Shown in pieces: positions 1-11,058 of a stretch of 64,000 nucleotides of DNA. The stretch lies in contig NZ_CP032823.1 of assembly GCF_003660105.1 (NCBI RefSeq), forward strand, positions 1 through 64,000, in the 5' to 3' direction. The position numbers and the translations under genes were made by a program. Source of the DNA: Aliarcobacter cryaerophilus ATCC 43158 (GTDB taxonomy: Bacteria; Campylobacterota; Campylobacteria; Campylobacterales; Arcobacteraceae). The notes under the pieces are model-generated. The model did not search any database, was not told where the DNA came from, and worked only from the letters and a program-made list of their open reading frames with translations. Position 1 is the stretch's first letter. Each line of letters opens with the position of its first letter.

Positions 1-1314
1 ATGACAAATAAAGAGTTTTTATCACTTATTCAAAAAGAGACAAGCAAAAATGACTTCGAAAGATATTTAAAACAACTTGTTTTAAAAAAATTATCTGTTG
101 AAGAAAATCTTGTAATATTTGAAGTAACAAATAAATATATTGCTTCTTGGATAAAGAGCAAATATACAAATCTTATTCAAAACTGCTTTGAAAAAAATAT
201 AAATCTTAAACCAGATATTGAAATTAGATTAATTGGTGAAAAAAAGACAAAAAAAGAGACACAAAATAGTCAAATTCAAAATCATACTCCAGAAAGTACG
301 ATACTAAATCCTTCATATACTTTTGATTCATTTATAGTTGGTCCTTCAAATCAAATGGCTTATAATGCAGCTTTAGCAGTAGCTTCAAAACCAGGTGTTC
401 AGTATAATCCACTTTTTATATATGGTGGAACTGGTTTGGGTAAAACTCATATTTTACAAGCTATTGGAAACCATGCTTTAGAAAATGATAAAACAGTAAT
501 TTATGTAACAATAGAACAGTTTATGAACGATTTTATATTTTCAATAAATAAAAAAAATATGGAACATTTTAGAGAAAAATATAGAAATTGTGATTTACTT
601 TTGATAGATGATGTACAGTTTTTAAGTGGAAAAGAGAGTACTCAAGAGGAATTTTTCCATACTTTCAATGAACTACACAATGCAAAAAAACAAATTGTAA
701 TGACAAGCGACAGACTTCCATCTCAAATAGCTGGGCTTGTTGACAGATTAAAATCAAGATTTGAATGGGGACTTACAACAGATGTTCAAATTCCAAAACT
801 AGAAACAAAAATTGCAATTATTGAAAAAAAATCAGAATTAAATGGAATAAACTTAAGTCGTGATATTGTCTCATTTATTGCAACAACTCTTGATAGTTCA
901 ATTAGAGAAATTGAAGGTGTTTTAATAAGAATAAATGCTAGTGCATCTTTACTTAACCTTGAAATAAATCTACAAATGGTTCAAAATCTTTTAAAAGATC
1001 AAATAAAAGAGAATAAAGAAAATATAAAACTACCAGATATTATAAGTTTAGTTGCAAATGAATTGAATATAAAACCAAGTGATATAAAATCTAAAAAAAG
1101 AACTTCTAGTGTAGCAAATGCACGAAGAATAGTTATATATCTTGCACGTGAATTAACTCACAATTCAATGCCAGATATTGCAAAATTCTTAGAGATGAAA
1201 GACCATAGCTCAATTTCTCATAATGTTAAAAAAACAACAGAGCTAATTGAAAAAGATGAAAACTTTAAATTGATAATTCAAAATTTAAAAAATAAATTAA
1301 TAAACAAGGAGTAA
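1..1314 (+). CDS. dnaA: Chromosomal replication initiator DnaA
   Basis: This 437-residue protein binds DnaA boxes at the origin and melts it to start replication. An N-terminal interaction domain (about 1-80) is followed by a polar linker. The AAA+ ATPase domain has Walker A GGTGLGKT at 142-149 and Walker B LLLIDDVQF near 199-207. The C-terminal DNA-binding domain carries the DnaA signature DHSSISHNVKK at 401-411. Length is normal for Campylobacterota. The gene begins at base 1, so the window probably starts at the conventional chromosome origin and the upstream promoter is not visible. It is followed by candidate oriC and dnaN, the classic order. Identification is secure. Confidence 0.98.
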   Translation: MTNKEFLSLIQKETSKNDFERYLKQLVLKKLSVEENLVIFEVTNKYIASWIKSKYTNLIQNCFEKNINLKPDIEIRLIGEKKTKKETQNSQIQNHTPESTILNPSYTFDSFIVGPSNQMAYNAALAVASKPGVQYNPLFIYGGTGLGKTHILQAIGNHALENDKTVIYVTIEQFMNDFIFSINKKNMEHFREKYRNCDLLLIDDVQFLSGKESTQEEFFHTFNELHNAKKQIVMTSDRLPSQIAGLVDRLKSRFEWGLTTDVQIPKLETKIAIIEKKSELNGINLSRDIVSFIATTLDSSIREIEGVLIRINASASLLNLEINLQMVQNLLKDQIKENKENIKLPDIISLVANELNIKPSDIKSKKRTSSVANARRIVIYLARELTHNSMPDIAKFLEMKDHSSISHNVKKTTELIEKDENFKLIIQNLKNKLINKE

Positions 1315-1461
1315 TAGTTAGATGTGTGAAAAGATGTGAATATATATTAGATTTTAATCACTATATTAAACATCGATATTATAGTGCTTAGAACAGTATT
1401 TACATCTTTTCACATAGACTACTACTAATACTTGAAAATAAATAAAAAATAGGAGAAAAAA
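1315..1461. other. Candidate oriC between dnaA and dnaN (DnaA boxes)
   Basis: This AT-rich gap of 147 bp contains three copies of the TTCAC core seen in Campylobacterota DnaA boxes. Two are on the minus strand (GTGAA at 1326-1330 and 1336-1340) and one is on the plus strand (TTTTCACAT at 1407-1415). The arms 1325-1337 and 1402-1414 form a perfect 13-bp inverted repeat, each containing a box. Clustered boxes next to dnaA suggest origin function. Campylobacterota origins are often bipartite, with another box cluster upstream of dnaA, which this window cannot show. Confidence 0.6.
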
Positions 1462-2532
1462 ATGAAGCTAGTAATAAACAAATCTACTTTTGAAAATGTT
1501 GTAAGTCAAATGCAACCATTTTTAGAAAAAAAAGATTCAAGTGCAATTACATCTCATTTATATTTAGAAATTGCAAATAGCAAAATGACTATAAAAGCTA
1601 CTGACTATGAAATTGGTCTTGAAGTTACAATTGATGCTATAAGTAATTTTGAAGATGGAAAAACAACAGTAAATGGAAATAATCTATTAGGATTTATTAA
1701 AAGACTAAAAAATGAAGATATCACTTTAGAAACTAGTTCAAATAACTTAATAATAAAACAAGGTAAATCAATATTCAAATTACCAAGCTATGATCCAAAT
1801 GAATATCCAACTATAAACAAATATGAAAATTTAAAAGATTTATCTATTTCTACAATCAATTTTATAAATTCAATTAAAAAAATATCTCCAGCAATAGATA
1901 ACAACAATCCAAAATTTGAATTAAATGGAGCTTTACTAGATATAAAAAGCCAAAAAATAAATTTTTGTGCAACAGATACTAGAAGATTAGCAATGAATAG
2001 TTTAGAAAATATGTCAAATGAAGAAGTACAATTAATTATTCCAAAAAAAGCTATTTTTGAAATTCAAAAACTATTTTTAGATAATGCAAAAATATCTTAC
2101 GATAATACAAATTTAGTAATTTCAAATGAAAATACAACTTTTTTTACAAAACTTATAAACGGAAAATATCCAGATTATGAAAGAATTATTCCATTAAATC
2201 TTAAAAATAATCTATATATTCCAAAAAATATATTTATTGAATCTATAAAACTTATTACATCTTTAAATTCAAATATAAAAATTACATTTACAACTCAAGC
2301 TATTATTTTTGAATCTTTAGATACAGATAGTGTTGCAAATACACAAGTTGATATAGATTTAAATATTCCAAATGATTTTTACATAGCAGTAAATGCAAAA
2401 TATATTTTAGATTTTTTAAGTATGACAACAAGTGATAAGATTAAAATAGGATTTAATGAATCAAATCTTCCATTTTATTTAGAAGATAACAAATTTATCA
2501 CAATTGTAATGCCAATAGTTTTAGAAAAATAA
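1462..2532 (+). CDS. dnaN: DNA polymerase III beta sliding clamp
   Basis: This 356-residue protein is the ring-shaped processivity clamp that tethers polymerase III to DNA. The three clamp folds are recognisable by length and by conserved stretches such as CATDTRRLAMN (about 171-181) in the second domain and the C-terminal VMPIVL ending. An AGGAG ribosome-binding site precedes the ATG. It lies downstream of dnaA and candidate oriC and 12 bp upstream of gyrB, so dnaN and gyrB are probably cotranscribed. The sequence diverges from Escherichia coli, as is usual in this phylum, but the context leaves little doubt. Confidence 0.97.
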   Translation: MKLVINKSTFENVVSQMQPFLEKKDSSAITSHLYLEIANSKMTIKATDYEIGLEVTIDAISNFEDGKTTVNGNNLLGFIKRLKNEDITLETSSNNLIIKQGKSIFKLPSYDPNEYPTINKYENLKDLSISTINFINSIKKISPAIDNNNPKFELNGALLDIKSQKINFCATDTRRLAMNSLENMSNEEVQLIIPKKAIFEIQKLFLDNAKISYDNTNLVISNENTTFFTKLINGKYPDYERIIPLNLKNNLYIPKNIFIESIKLITSLNSNIKITFTTQAIIFESLDTDSVANTQVDIDLNIPNDFYIAVNAKYILDFLSMTTSDKIKIGFNESNLPFYLEDNKFITIVMPIVLEK

Positions 2533-4859
<2,327 letters not shown>

Positions 4860-4860
<1 letters not shown>

Positions 4861-4883
4861 GCTAAAGATTTAACTCTTTAGCT
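4860..4883. terminator. Hairpin between convergent gyrB and flavoprotein gene
   Basis: A perfect 9-bp stem (4860-4868 pairing with 4875-4883) with a 6-nt loop sits on the stop codons of two convergent genes. A short T-rich stretch follows on the plus strand. It can serve as a shared terminator. Confidence 0.55.
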
Positions 4884-5830
4884 ATTCTTTGTGCTATTAA
4901 ATACCCATGATTTAAACTACTCGAGATAGAACCTTCATTTTTTGAAGTAATATCTCCAGCTAGATATAAATTTTTACAACAACACTCAAAATTTTCATTA
5001 AATAGTGGCTTTGAATTATCATCAATTTTAACTCCACAAAGTTTTAAAAAATCAATTGGAGCAGTTCCTCCTATTGCATAAATAACTCTATTAAAATTTT
5101 GACTTTCACCATTTGAATAATTTACTTTAACAAATCCATTTTCATCTTCTAAACAATTTATGTCACAGTTAAGTTTTATAGTTAATTTTTTACTAGCTTC
5201 AAACTCTTTTATCATTTTTTCATTTATAGGATTTAATCTTGTAAAATTCTCTTTTCTATATGCCAAAGTTACAATATTTTCATCTAATGCTAAAGAGTAA
5301 GCATATTCAGCTGCACTATTTCCACCACCTATAACTAAAATATTCTCATTTTTTGAACAGTTATCAAGATTAAAATTTATACTCTTTTGAATTTCTATAG
5401 GTACTTTATAATCAGGTTTGTTTGGTTTCCCCATTTTTCCAATAGCAATTACAACACTTTTTGCTCTTAAAATATCTGATTTTAAATGAACTTCAAAAAT
5501 ATCATCTTGGTTTTTAATAATTTTCTCTACTTCATTGTTATACAAAGGTTTTATATTATATTTTTCTAATAACTCTTCAAAATAGTTTAAAACATCCTCT
5601 TTTAAACCAGCTTCAAAATTAATATTTCCAAGAAGTTCAATTATTTGATTTCTCCAATTTCTATCAACTCTTTTCCCATCTTTATAAAAACTTCTTATTG
5701 TGCTAAAAAAATTATTACTTTTTTCAACAATAGCAATATTTTCTATATTTTTTATTTTTAACTCTATAGCACAACTTAATCCTGAAACTCCAGCTCCAAC
5801 AATTACTGTATCAAATATTTTTGAACTCAT
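4862..5830 (-). CDS. NAD(P)/FAD-dependent oxidoreductase
   Basis: This 322-residue flavoprotein has two dinucleotide-binding folds. The FAD-binding GAGVSGLSC motif is at 12-20, and the NAD(P)-binding GGGNSAAEYA motif is at 168-177. A C-terminal YLAGDIT segment contacts FAD. The layout resembles thioredoxin-reductase-like and YpdA-like pyridine nucleotide oxidoreductases, but there is no redox-active CxxC, so it is not thioredoxin reductase. The substrate is unknown. It converges on gyrB, ending 1 bp from its stop. An AAAGG ribosome-binding site precedes the ATG at 5830. Confidence 0.8.
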   Translation of the reverse strand: MSSKIFDTVIVGAGVSGLSCAIELKIKNIENIAIVEKSNNFFSTIRSFYKDGKRVDRNWRNQIIELLGNINFEAGLKEDVLNYFEELLEKYNIKPLYNNEVEKIIKNQDDIFEVHLKSDILRAKSVVIAIGKMGKPNKPDYKVPIEIQKSINFNLDNCSKNENILVIGGGNSAAEYAYSLALDENIVTLAYRKENFTRLNPINEKMIKEFEASKKLTIKLNCDINCLEDENGFVKVNYSNGESQNFNRVIYAIGGTAPIDFLKLCGVKIDDNSKPLFNENFECCCKNLYLAGDITSKNEGSISSSLNHGYLIAQRIAKELNL

Positions 5831-5939
5831 TTTTAGCCTTTATAAATATATTCAAATTTTATCTTTATTTTCGTAAATTAGCTTTATAAGAGATATTTAG
5901 ATAGAATAATTTCAAAAATTTTTAAAAAAAGGTTACTAA

Positions 5940-6323
5940 ATGGAAATAAAATATGGTGAAAAAGAGATTTTAGAGTTTGATATAAATAATTCAGAAAACT
6001 TTTGGCCAAATGAACATGATAAAAATTATATAATTGATATAGAGTTACCAGAGTTTATGGCAAAATGCCCAAGAAGTGGTTACCCTGATTTTGCAACTAT
6101 TAAAATTCAATATACACCAAACAAAAGAGTTATTGAGTTAAAAGCTTTGAAAATATATATAAACTCATTTATGAATAGATATATATCTCATGAAAACTCT
6201 GCAAATGAGATTTTTGATACACTTCTTTCAAAATTAGAACCAAAATGGCTTAAAGTAATTGCAGATTTTAAACCACGAGGAAATGTTCATACAGTTATTG
6301 AAATAGATAGCTCGAAAATATAA
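5940..6323 (+). CDS. queF: NADPH-dependent 7-cyano-7-deazaguanine reductase QueF
   Basis: QueF reduces preQ0 to preQ1 with NADPH in queuosine tRNA-modification synthesis. The 127-residue protein is the short single-domain type. It shows the catalytic cysteine in KCPRSGYPD (C43, with D50), the family signature ELKALKIY at 67-74 that contacts NADPH, and the substrate-binding H84-E85 pair. The family fit is strong. No preQ1 riboswitch-like pseudoknot was recognised in the 110-bp leader. The HTH gene follows 13 bp downstream, but a functional link is not evident. Confidence 0.93.
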   Translation: MEIKYGEKEILEFDINNSENFWPNEHDKNYIIDIELPEFMAKCPRSGYPDFATIKIQYTPNKRVIELKALKIYINSFMNRYISHENSANEIFDTLLSKLEPKWLKVIADFKPRGNVHTVIEIDSSKI

Positions 6324-6336
6324 AAAGAGAATAACC

Positions 6337-6924
6337 TTGCAAAGATTGGTAACCACTTCAGAAGCTTCAGAGATTTTAGGAATCTCTTTGCAGGGTATTC
6401 ACTACCGTATTAAAAGAAATCAACTAAAATCAGAGAAAAAAGATGGCAAAATATTTGTTTATATAGATGAAGAAACTATAAAAAATAGTTTAAAAAATGA
6501 TAAACAAAATAGCCAAGAAAATATTTTTGAAAGAGTAATTCAATCAAAAGATGAGCAGATAGAAATTTTGAAAAAGTCTATAAAATGGATGAAAAATCAG
6601 CATTTTATGGAGATAAAAAGACTTGAAAAAAATCAAAAAAGAATTATAGAAGTTTTTAATAGTGAAATAAAACTTTTACAAAGTGCTTTTAATGAAATGA
6701 GAGCAATATACAAACCTCAAATTGAAAATCAAAAAAATGAGAAAAAAAATGAATTTATAACAATAAAAGAGTTTTTTATTATTTTAAAAAGAGCTTCAAA
6801 GAGTGATTTGGAAATAAAAAACACTATTTTAAATGCTGTAAAAAATGGTGATAAAAGATTTATTTACAATAAAAATAGTAAAAAACTTCTAATTTTAAAT
6901 GATAGTTTTGAAGATTTGATTTGA
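6337..6924 (+). CDS. MerR/excisionase-type helix-turn-helix protein with coiled coil
   Basis: This 195-residue protein starts with a MerR/Xis-like DNA-binding helix-turn-helix (about 3-40, with SEASEILGISLQGIHYRIK). A charged helical stretch (about 65-120) probably forms a coiled coil, and a small C-terminal region follows. The best start is TTG at 6337, preceded by AAAAGAGA; the HTH begins almost at once, so no upstream start is needed. The domain plan suggests a DNA-binding or nucleoid-type protein rather than a metabolite-sensing regulator, but I cannot name a function. A second TTG at 6346 is a possible alternative start. Confidence 0.65.
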   Translation: MQRLVTTSEASEILGISLQGIHYRIKRNQLKSEKKDGKIFVYIDEETIKNSLKNDKQNSQENIFERVIQSKDEQIEILKKSIKWMKNQHFMEIKRLEKNQKRIIEVFNSEIKLLQSAFNEMRAIYKPQIENQKNEKKNEFITIKEFFIILKRASKSDLEIKNTILNAVKNGDKRFIYNKNSKKLLILNDSFEDLI

Positions 6925-6933
6925 ATAGGTGCT

Positions 6934-7047
6934 AAAAGCACTCCTTCCCAGATACCCAATCACAACACTAAAAAAGGTGCCTTGCTATATTCCTATCCTG
7001 GGGCGTTGTCTTTAGAAATGCTTGAAAGGGTCTAAAAAGGAGCATTC
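6934..7047 (-). ncRNA. ffs: Signal recognition particle 4.5S RNA
   Basis: Read on the minus strand, this gap encodes the hallmark of SRP RNA domain IV: CCAGG, then an AUA-GGAA-UAU hairpin with a GGAA tetraloop, then AGCAAGG. Outer helices close it: GCC with GGC, ACAAC with GUUGU, AGACCC with GGGUAUCU (UA bulge), and a terminal 8-bp UGCUCCUU/AAGGAGUG stem. The total of about 114 nt matches the small bacterial SRP RNA. It partners Ffh in membrane-protein targeting. The exact 5' end is uncertain: an alternative shorter fold would start near 7023. The strand is set by the tetraloop, which makes no sense on the plus strand. Confidence 0.8.
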
Positions 7048-7129
7048 AAAACACTTTTGTGTTCTCAATGCTACTTTTAAAGATTGAGATTCTAGCTAAT
7101 ATAACTTTAATATATAATAAAAGAGAAAA

Positions 7130-7546
7130 ATGACATATTTAATACTTTTTATTTCAGCATTTGCAAGTGCAACTTTGATTCCATTAGGAAGTGAAGCTTT
7201 GCTAATTTACAATATTAAAGAGGGTTTAAATATCTATACTCTTTTGTTTGTTGCAACTTTTGGAAATGTTTTAGGTTCGTGTTTAAATTATTATCTCGGA
7301 TTAAATGGTGTTGATTATTTAGTAGATAAAAAGTTAGTTAAACAAAAATATATAGATAGCTCCAAAAAATATTTTGATAGATTTGGAGCTTTCTCTTTAC
7401 TTTTTGCATGGTTACCAATAATTGGTGATCCAATTACTTTTATAGCTGGAGTTTTGAGATATGATTTTAGAAAATTTATTGTTTTAGTAATCATTTCTAA
7501 ATTATCAAGATATTTGTTTATAGTTTTGGTAATTAAATTACTATAA
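7130..7546 (+). CDS. YqaA-type VTT/DedA-like inner-membrane protein
   Basis: This 138-residue hydrophobic protein has about four membrane segments. It shows the compact VTT (SNARE-associated) pattern of the YqaA/DedA group, including a glycine-rich GNVLGSCLNYYLG stretch (about 47-59) and a re-entrant-like FGAFSLLFAWLPIIGDP region (about 84-100). DedA relatives act in lipid flipping or membrane homeostasis; the role of this small family is not established. An AAGAGA ribosome-binding site precedes the ATG. Its 3' end overlaps that of the convergent methyltransferase gene by 6 bp. Confidence 0.75.
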   Translation: MTYLILFISAFASATLIPLGSEALLIYNIKEGLNIYTLLFVATFGNVLGSCLNYYLGLNGVDYLVDKKLVKQKYIDSSKKYFDRFGAFSLLFAWLPIIGDPITFIAGVLRYDFRKFIVLVIISKLSRYLFIVLVIKLL

Positions 7547-8347
7547 ATATTTTTCCCAAGAGATAAATGCCCAAGTTAAACTTTCATCTTTTTCTTTTAA
7601 TTTATAAGTTGTATTAAAATATTTTCTTAGTATTTTTTCTTCTTTTTTAGATATTTTCCCTAAGCTCCATTTTAATTTTTGAATAAACTCATCTTCATTT
7701 GAAGTATCAAATTTTTTGCTACTTGTTTTTATAAAATCAACTTTTGCAAAAATTCCCATACTGTGAAGAGTATTTAAAAGATATATATAATCAGGTCGTG
7801 GAATAATATCTCTTTTAATTTGATTTAAAATCTCTTTGTCTATAAAACTTCCTCCAACTTTAGTAGTGATATAAACTCTTTTATTTGCTTTTTCATTTAG
7901 TTTTTCTAAAGCTTTTTTTATATCTTTTACTTCCATTGACCTACTTGCAATTACTATATCGGCATTTGGAACATCTTCCCAAGAGTCATACCAAGATTTG
8001 TGAATTGTAATAAGATTTTCTATACCTTGCTCTTGTGCATTTTGTTTTGCAAACTCTAGCATATTATTTGAGTAATCAAGAGCATAAATATTTTTTAGTT
8101 TTTTGGCAAGAGCTAAAGAAATATTTGCAGGTCCACTTCCAATATCAATTAGAGTTTCACAATCGTTTAAATCAACTCTTTTTATAAAATCTTTTGTGTA
8201 TGAACTAGCTTTTACATTTTGGTTAAACTCTTTTGCTTTTTTGTCCCAATCTGAGCTACTTTTACTTTTAAAAGTTGAGTTTTTTATCTGTTTTTTATAT
8301 AGTTTTGAAAAATCTAATTTATCTAAATTTGTTTTTATTAATGCCAT
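7541..8347 (-). CDS. Class I SAM-dependent methyltransferase
   Basis: This 268-residue protein carries the SAM-binding motif I (DIGSGPANIS at 68-77) and the acidic motif II (ALDYSNNM, about 93-100) of Rossmann methyltransferases. The rest diverges and the substrate cannot be named. It starts 12 bp after the end of modC on the same strand, so it is probably the last gene of the molybdate operon, which hints at a link to molybdenum or molybdopterin physiology. That link is inferred only from position. Confidence 0.7.
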   Translation of the reverse strand: MALIKTNLDKLDFSKLYKKQIKNSTFKSKSSSDWDKKAKEFNQNVKASSYTKDFIKRVDLNDCETLIDIGSGPANISLALAKKLKNIYALDYSNNMLEFAKQNAQEQGIENLITIHKSWYDSWEDVPNADIVIASRSMEVKDIKKALEKLNEKANKRVYITTKVGGSFIDKEILNQIKRDIIPRPDYIYLLNTLHSMGIFAKVDFIKTSSKKFDTSNEDEFIQKLKWSLGKISKKEEKILRKYFNTTYKLKEKDESLTWAFISWEKYL

Positions 8348-8358
8348 TTTTTAATCCT

Positions 8359-9213
8359 TTAAAGTGTTTTTATAATTGGAGTAAATGCTTTTGTACTTAC
8401 ATTTACTTTTTGTCCAATTTGTAGTTTTCTTGCTTCATCATGACTTAATACAACTTCAACAATTTGTTGTCCAATAGCTACAATAGCAATATTTATAACA
8501 TCAACTTTTATAATATCAAGAAGTTCACCCTCAAAACTAAACTTTTGACTTCCTTGAGTTTTTAGTAAAATATCTTTTGGCAATCCATCATCGATAATTT
8601 TTCCATCTTTTAAAACTAAAACTCTAGATGCTAATTTATACATCTCGCTTGGATCATGGCTTACCATAATAGTTGTAGTTCCAAACTCTTTATGAAGTGC
8701 TAAAATTTCATCTTGAAGTTTTACTCTCATAGATGAGTCAAGTGCTGAAAGAGGCTCATCCATTAGAAGTATTTTTGGTCTTTTCATTAAAGCTCGACAA
8801 AGACTAACACGCTGTTTTTGACCACCACTTAAAGAGTCTGGATATCTATTTTTGAGCTCATATAAATCTGTTAATCTTAGAAGTTTTTTGGCTAAATCTT
8901 TATCTTTTTTTACATAAAGTAGATTATCAAGGACACTTAAATTTGGGAAAAGAGCATAATCTTGAAAAACAAATCCTATATCTCTTTTTTGAATAGATTT
9001 TTTAATATTTTCATTTAACCAAATTTCATCATCTACAATAATTTCTCCAGTAGCTTCTTCAAGACCAGCAACTATTCTTAAAATTGTTGTTTTTCCAGAG
9101 CCACTTACTCCACTTAAAGCTATAAATTCACCTTTTTTTAAATTAAGATTTATAGCTAATAGCATTTTTCCACTACTTCCATGAAGCTCTTTTTTTATAT
9201 TTAAACTTATCAT
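8359..9213 (-). CDS. modC: Molybdate ABC transporter ATP-binding protein ModC
   Basis: This 284-residue ATPase powers molybdate import. It has Walker A GVSGSGKTT at 35-43, the ABC signature LSGGQKQR at 128-135 and Walker B LLMDEP at 149-154. A C-terminal TOBE domain (about 215-280) probably binds oxyanion. It is somewhat shorter than the roughly 350-residue E. coli ModC because it has one TOBE unit. Its start overlaps the modB stop by 4 bp, a sign of translational coupling. Confidence 0.93.
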   Translation of the reverse strand: MISLNIKKELHGSSGKMLLAINLNLKKGEFIALSGVSGSGKTTILRIVAGLEEATGEIIVDDEIWLNENIKKSIQKRDIGFVFQDYALFPNLSVLDNLLYVKKDKDLAKKLLRLTDLYELKNRYPDSLSGGQKQRVSLCRALMKRPKILLMDEPLSALDSSMRVKLQDEILALHKEFGTTTIMVSHDPSEMYKLASRVLVLKDGKIIDDGLPKDILLKTQGSQKFSFEGELLDIIKVDVINIAIVAIGQQIVEVVLSHDEARKLQIGQKVNVSTKAFTPIIKTL

Positions 9214-9905
9214 TTAGAAAAACCTATCTTTTTTTGTTTGCCATTGAAAATATAAACAGCAAGCAGAGTTATAAAGCTCATTAAAATCATAATCAAACTA
9301 TATATATGAGCATTTTTATAATCTAAAATTTCAACAAATTCATAAATTGCAATTGCTGCGACTCTTGTCTCATTTGGAATGCTTCCACCAATCATCAAAA
9401 CAACTCCAAACTCTCCAACAGTGTGTGCGAAAGTTATTATCAAAGCTGTTAAAAGCGATGGTTTGATATTTGGTAAAGCTATTAATAAAACTGTTTTAAA
9501 TTTCCCTTTTCCACTAATATAACTAGCTTCAAGCATATTTTTATTTAAGCTTTCAAACCCACTTTGAAGAGGATTTATCATAAAAGGGAGACTATATATA
9601 CAGCTTGCTATTATTATTCCATAAAAGTTGAATACAAGTTTTATTCCAAAGTAATCATTAAAAAACTCTCCAATTGGTGAATTATGTGATAAGCCCCAAA
9701 GAAGATAAAATCCTAAAACAGTTGGAGGAACAACTAAAGGCATAGTGCAAAGGGCTTCAAGAAATGGTTTAATTTTTGATTTAGTTTGTGATAAATACCA
9801 GCTAAGTGGTAAACAAAGAATAAATAGAATTAAAGTCGTAATAAATGCCAATTTAAATGAGAGTAAAAATGGTGCATAATCAACACTTAGTAAATAATCA
9901 ATCAT
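9210..9905 (-). CDS. modB: Molybdate ABC transporter permease ModB
   Basis: This 231-residue integral membrane protein has about six hydrophobic helices. The cytoplasmic coupling loop EASYISGKGKFKTVLLIALP (about 126-145) fits the EAA motif of ABC permeases. It forms the molybdate channel with ModC and receives molybdate from ModA. The start overlaps the end of the stand-alone TOBE gene by 8 bp and the end overlaps modC, so all sit in one operon. Confidence 0.93.
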   Translation of the reverse strand: MIDYLLSVDYAPFLLSFKLAFITTLILFILCLPLSWYLSQTKSKIKPFLEALCTMPLVVPPTVLGFYLLWGLSHNSPIGEFFNDYFGIKLVFNFYGIIIASCIYSLPFMINPLQSGFESLNKNMLEASYISGKGKFKTVLLIALPNIKPSLLTALIITFAHTVGEFGVVLMIGGSIPNETRVAAIAIYEFVEILDYKNAHIYSLIMILMSFITLLAVYIFNGKQKKIGFSK

Positions 9906-10290
9906 TTAAAATCCTGTAAATAGATAAATCACTAGCTTTTATTAAAATATTTATAATATCACCTTTTTGTAAATCAAGTCTTTGTGAAGACTCTTTTGTG
10001 ATTATACTTTCAATAAATGTATCATTTATTTCTAATGATAGAGAGCTTAAAAGCTCCCCATTTTCTATGGCAACTATTTTTGCAAGAGCTTGGTTTGAAA
10101 GGCTAATATCTTCTATATATTTTTTTGAAATTGCCACACTTGTTGGTTTTACTAAAAGTTCAACTTTTGAGCCTATTTTTAAATCTTTATTAAGTTCTAA
10201 GCTCATCATTTTTAGTAGAATATTATTAAAATCAAACTCTACAATATTTAAATTATCTTTGGTTTTTATATCTTTAACTCTTGCAATCAT
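9898..10290 (-). CDS. Stand-alone TOBE/Mop-domain protein in the mod operon
   Basis: This 130-residue protein appears to consist of two Mop/TOBE-like small beta domains (about 1-60 and 62-128), seen in repeats such as LSNQALAKIVAIENGELLSSL and the closing VSIxxxSD-like segment. TOBE domains bind molybdate or tungstate at subunit interfaces; molbindins of this size buffer intracellular molybdate. The gene lies between modA and modB, overlaps modB by 8 bp and is therefore coexpressed with the transporter. It could buffer molybdate or modulate ModC; which of these is not shown. Confidence 0.7.
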   Translation of the reverse strand: MIARVKDIKTKDNLNIVEFDFNNILLKMMSLELNKDLKIGSKVELLVKPTSVAISKKYIEDISLSNQALAKIVAIENGELLSSLSLEINDTFIESIITKESSQRLDLQKGDIINILIKASDLSIYRILND

Positions 10291-10302
10291 AATTTATTTC
10301 TC

Positions 10303-11049
10303 TCATTTTACTAAATATCCGAATTTTAAAAAAATATCTTTAGCCTCTTTACTTAAAATAAAATTATAAAAAGCATGAGCTTCTTTGTTGTTTTGGGCTT
10401 TTTTTAAAACAACAATTCCTTGATCAATTGGAGTGTATAGTTTTGGATCTACACTTATCCAATTTATATTTTCTTTATATTTAGACATTTTTTCATCATA
10501 TAAAGAGGATTTTGCTATAAACCCAACATCAGCAGCTGTAATTGCATAAGTAACTGCTTGAGAAATAGATTCAGCATAAACAAATTTATTTTCAATTTTT
10601 TCTAGTAAATTTGCATTTTTAAGTGCTTTAATAGCAGCAGTTCCATATGGAGCAGTTTTTGGGTTTGCAATAGCAATTTTTTCAATACTTTTATTGGCAA
10701 CTAAAGCAATACCTTTTGAAAAATCCAAAGGTTTTATACTAAGCATTGCTAGACTTCCTTGAGCATAAATAACTGGTTTTGTAGAAGTTAAATTCTCTTT
10801 TTCTAAAGTTTCAGGGAATTTCATATCAGCACTCATAAAAATATCAAATGGCGCTCCATTTTGAATTTGTGTAGTAAATTTTCCACTACTTCCAAGAACA
10901 ACTTCAACTTTTGTATCTGGATTTGTTTTGTTAAACTCTGCAATTAAGTCATTTATTGCATAACTAACATTTGCGGCAACAGCAATATTTATAGTACCAG
11001 CAAATATAGTTGAACATAAAAATGTAAGTGCTAAAACAATTTTTTTCAT
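10303..11049 (-). CDS. modA: Molybdate-binding periplasmic protein ModA
   Basis: This 248-residue solute-binding protein has an N-terminal signal peptide (about 1-17, hydrophobic, ending before AGTINIAVAANV). The mature start IAVAANV, the GSSGKFTTQIQNGAPFDIFM segment and the AITAADVGFIAKS region are typical of ModA oxyanion pockets. It delivers molybdate to ModBC from the periplasm. It is the second gene of the operon, 9 bp after modE. Confidence 0.94.
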   Translation of the reverse strand: MKKIVLALTFLCSTIFAGTINIAVAANVSYAINDLIAEFNKTNPDTKVEVVLGSSGKFTTQIQNGAPFDIFMSADMKFPETLEKENLTSTKPVIYAQGSLAMLSIKPLDFSKGIALVANKSIEKIAIANPKTAPYGTAAIKALKNANLLEKIENKFVYAESISQAVTYAITAADVGFIAKSSLYDEKMSKYKENINWISVDPKLYTPIDQGIVVLKKAQNNKEAHAFYNFILSKEAKDIFLKFGYLVK

Positions 11050-11058
11050 AATTTTTCC

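Noticed and set aside
4862-5830. Thioredoxin reductase
   Set aside because: Both dinucleotide folds are present but the redox-active CxxC is missing.
5831-5939. preQ1 riboswitch ahead of queF
   Set aside because: No preQ1 pseudoknot pattern could be found in the leader.
6925-7129. Plus-strand small RNA or protein-coding gene in this gap
   Set aside because: The SRP RNA signature with a GGAA tetraloop is on the minus strand, and no open frame of note exists on the plus strand.
8103-8354. 83-residue plus-strand reading frame
   Set aside because: It lies entirely opposite the methyltransferase gene, with no ribosome-binding site and no family resemblance.
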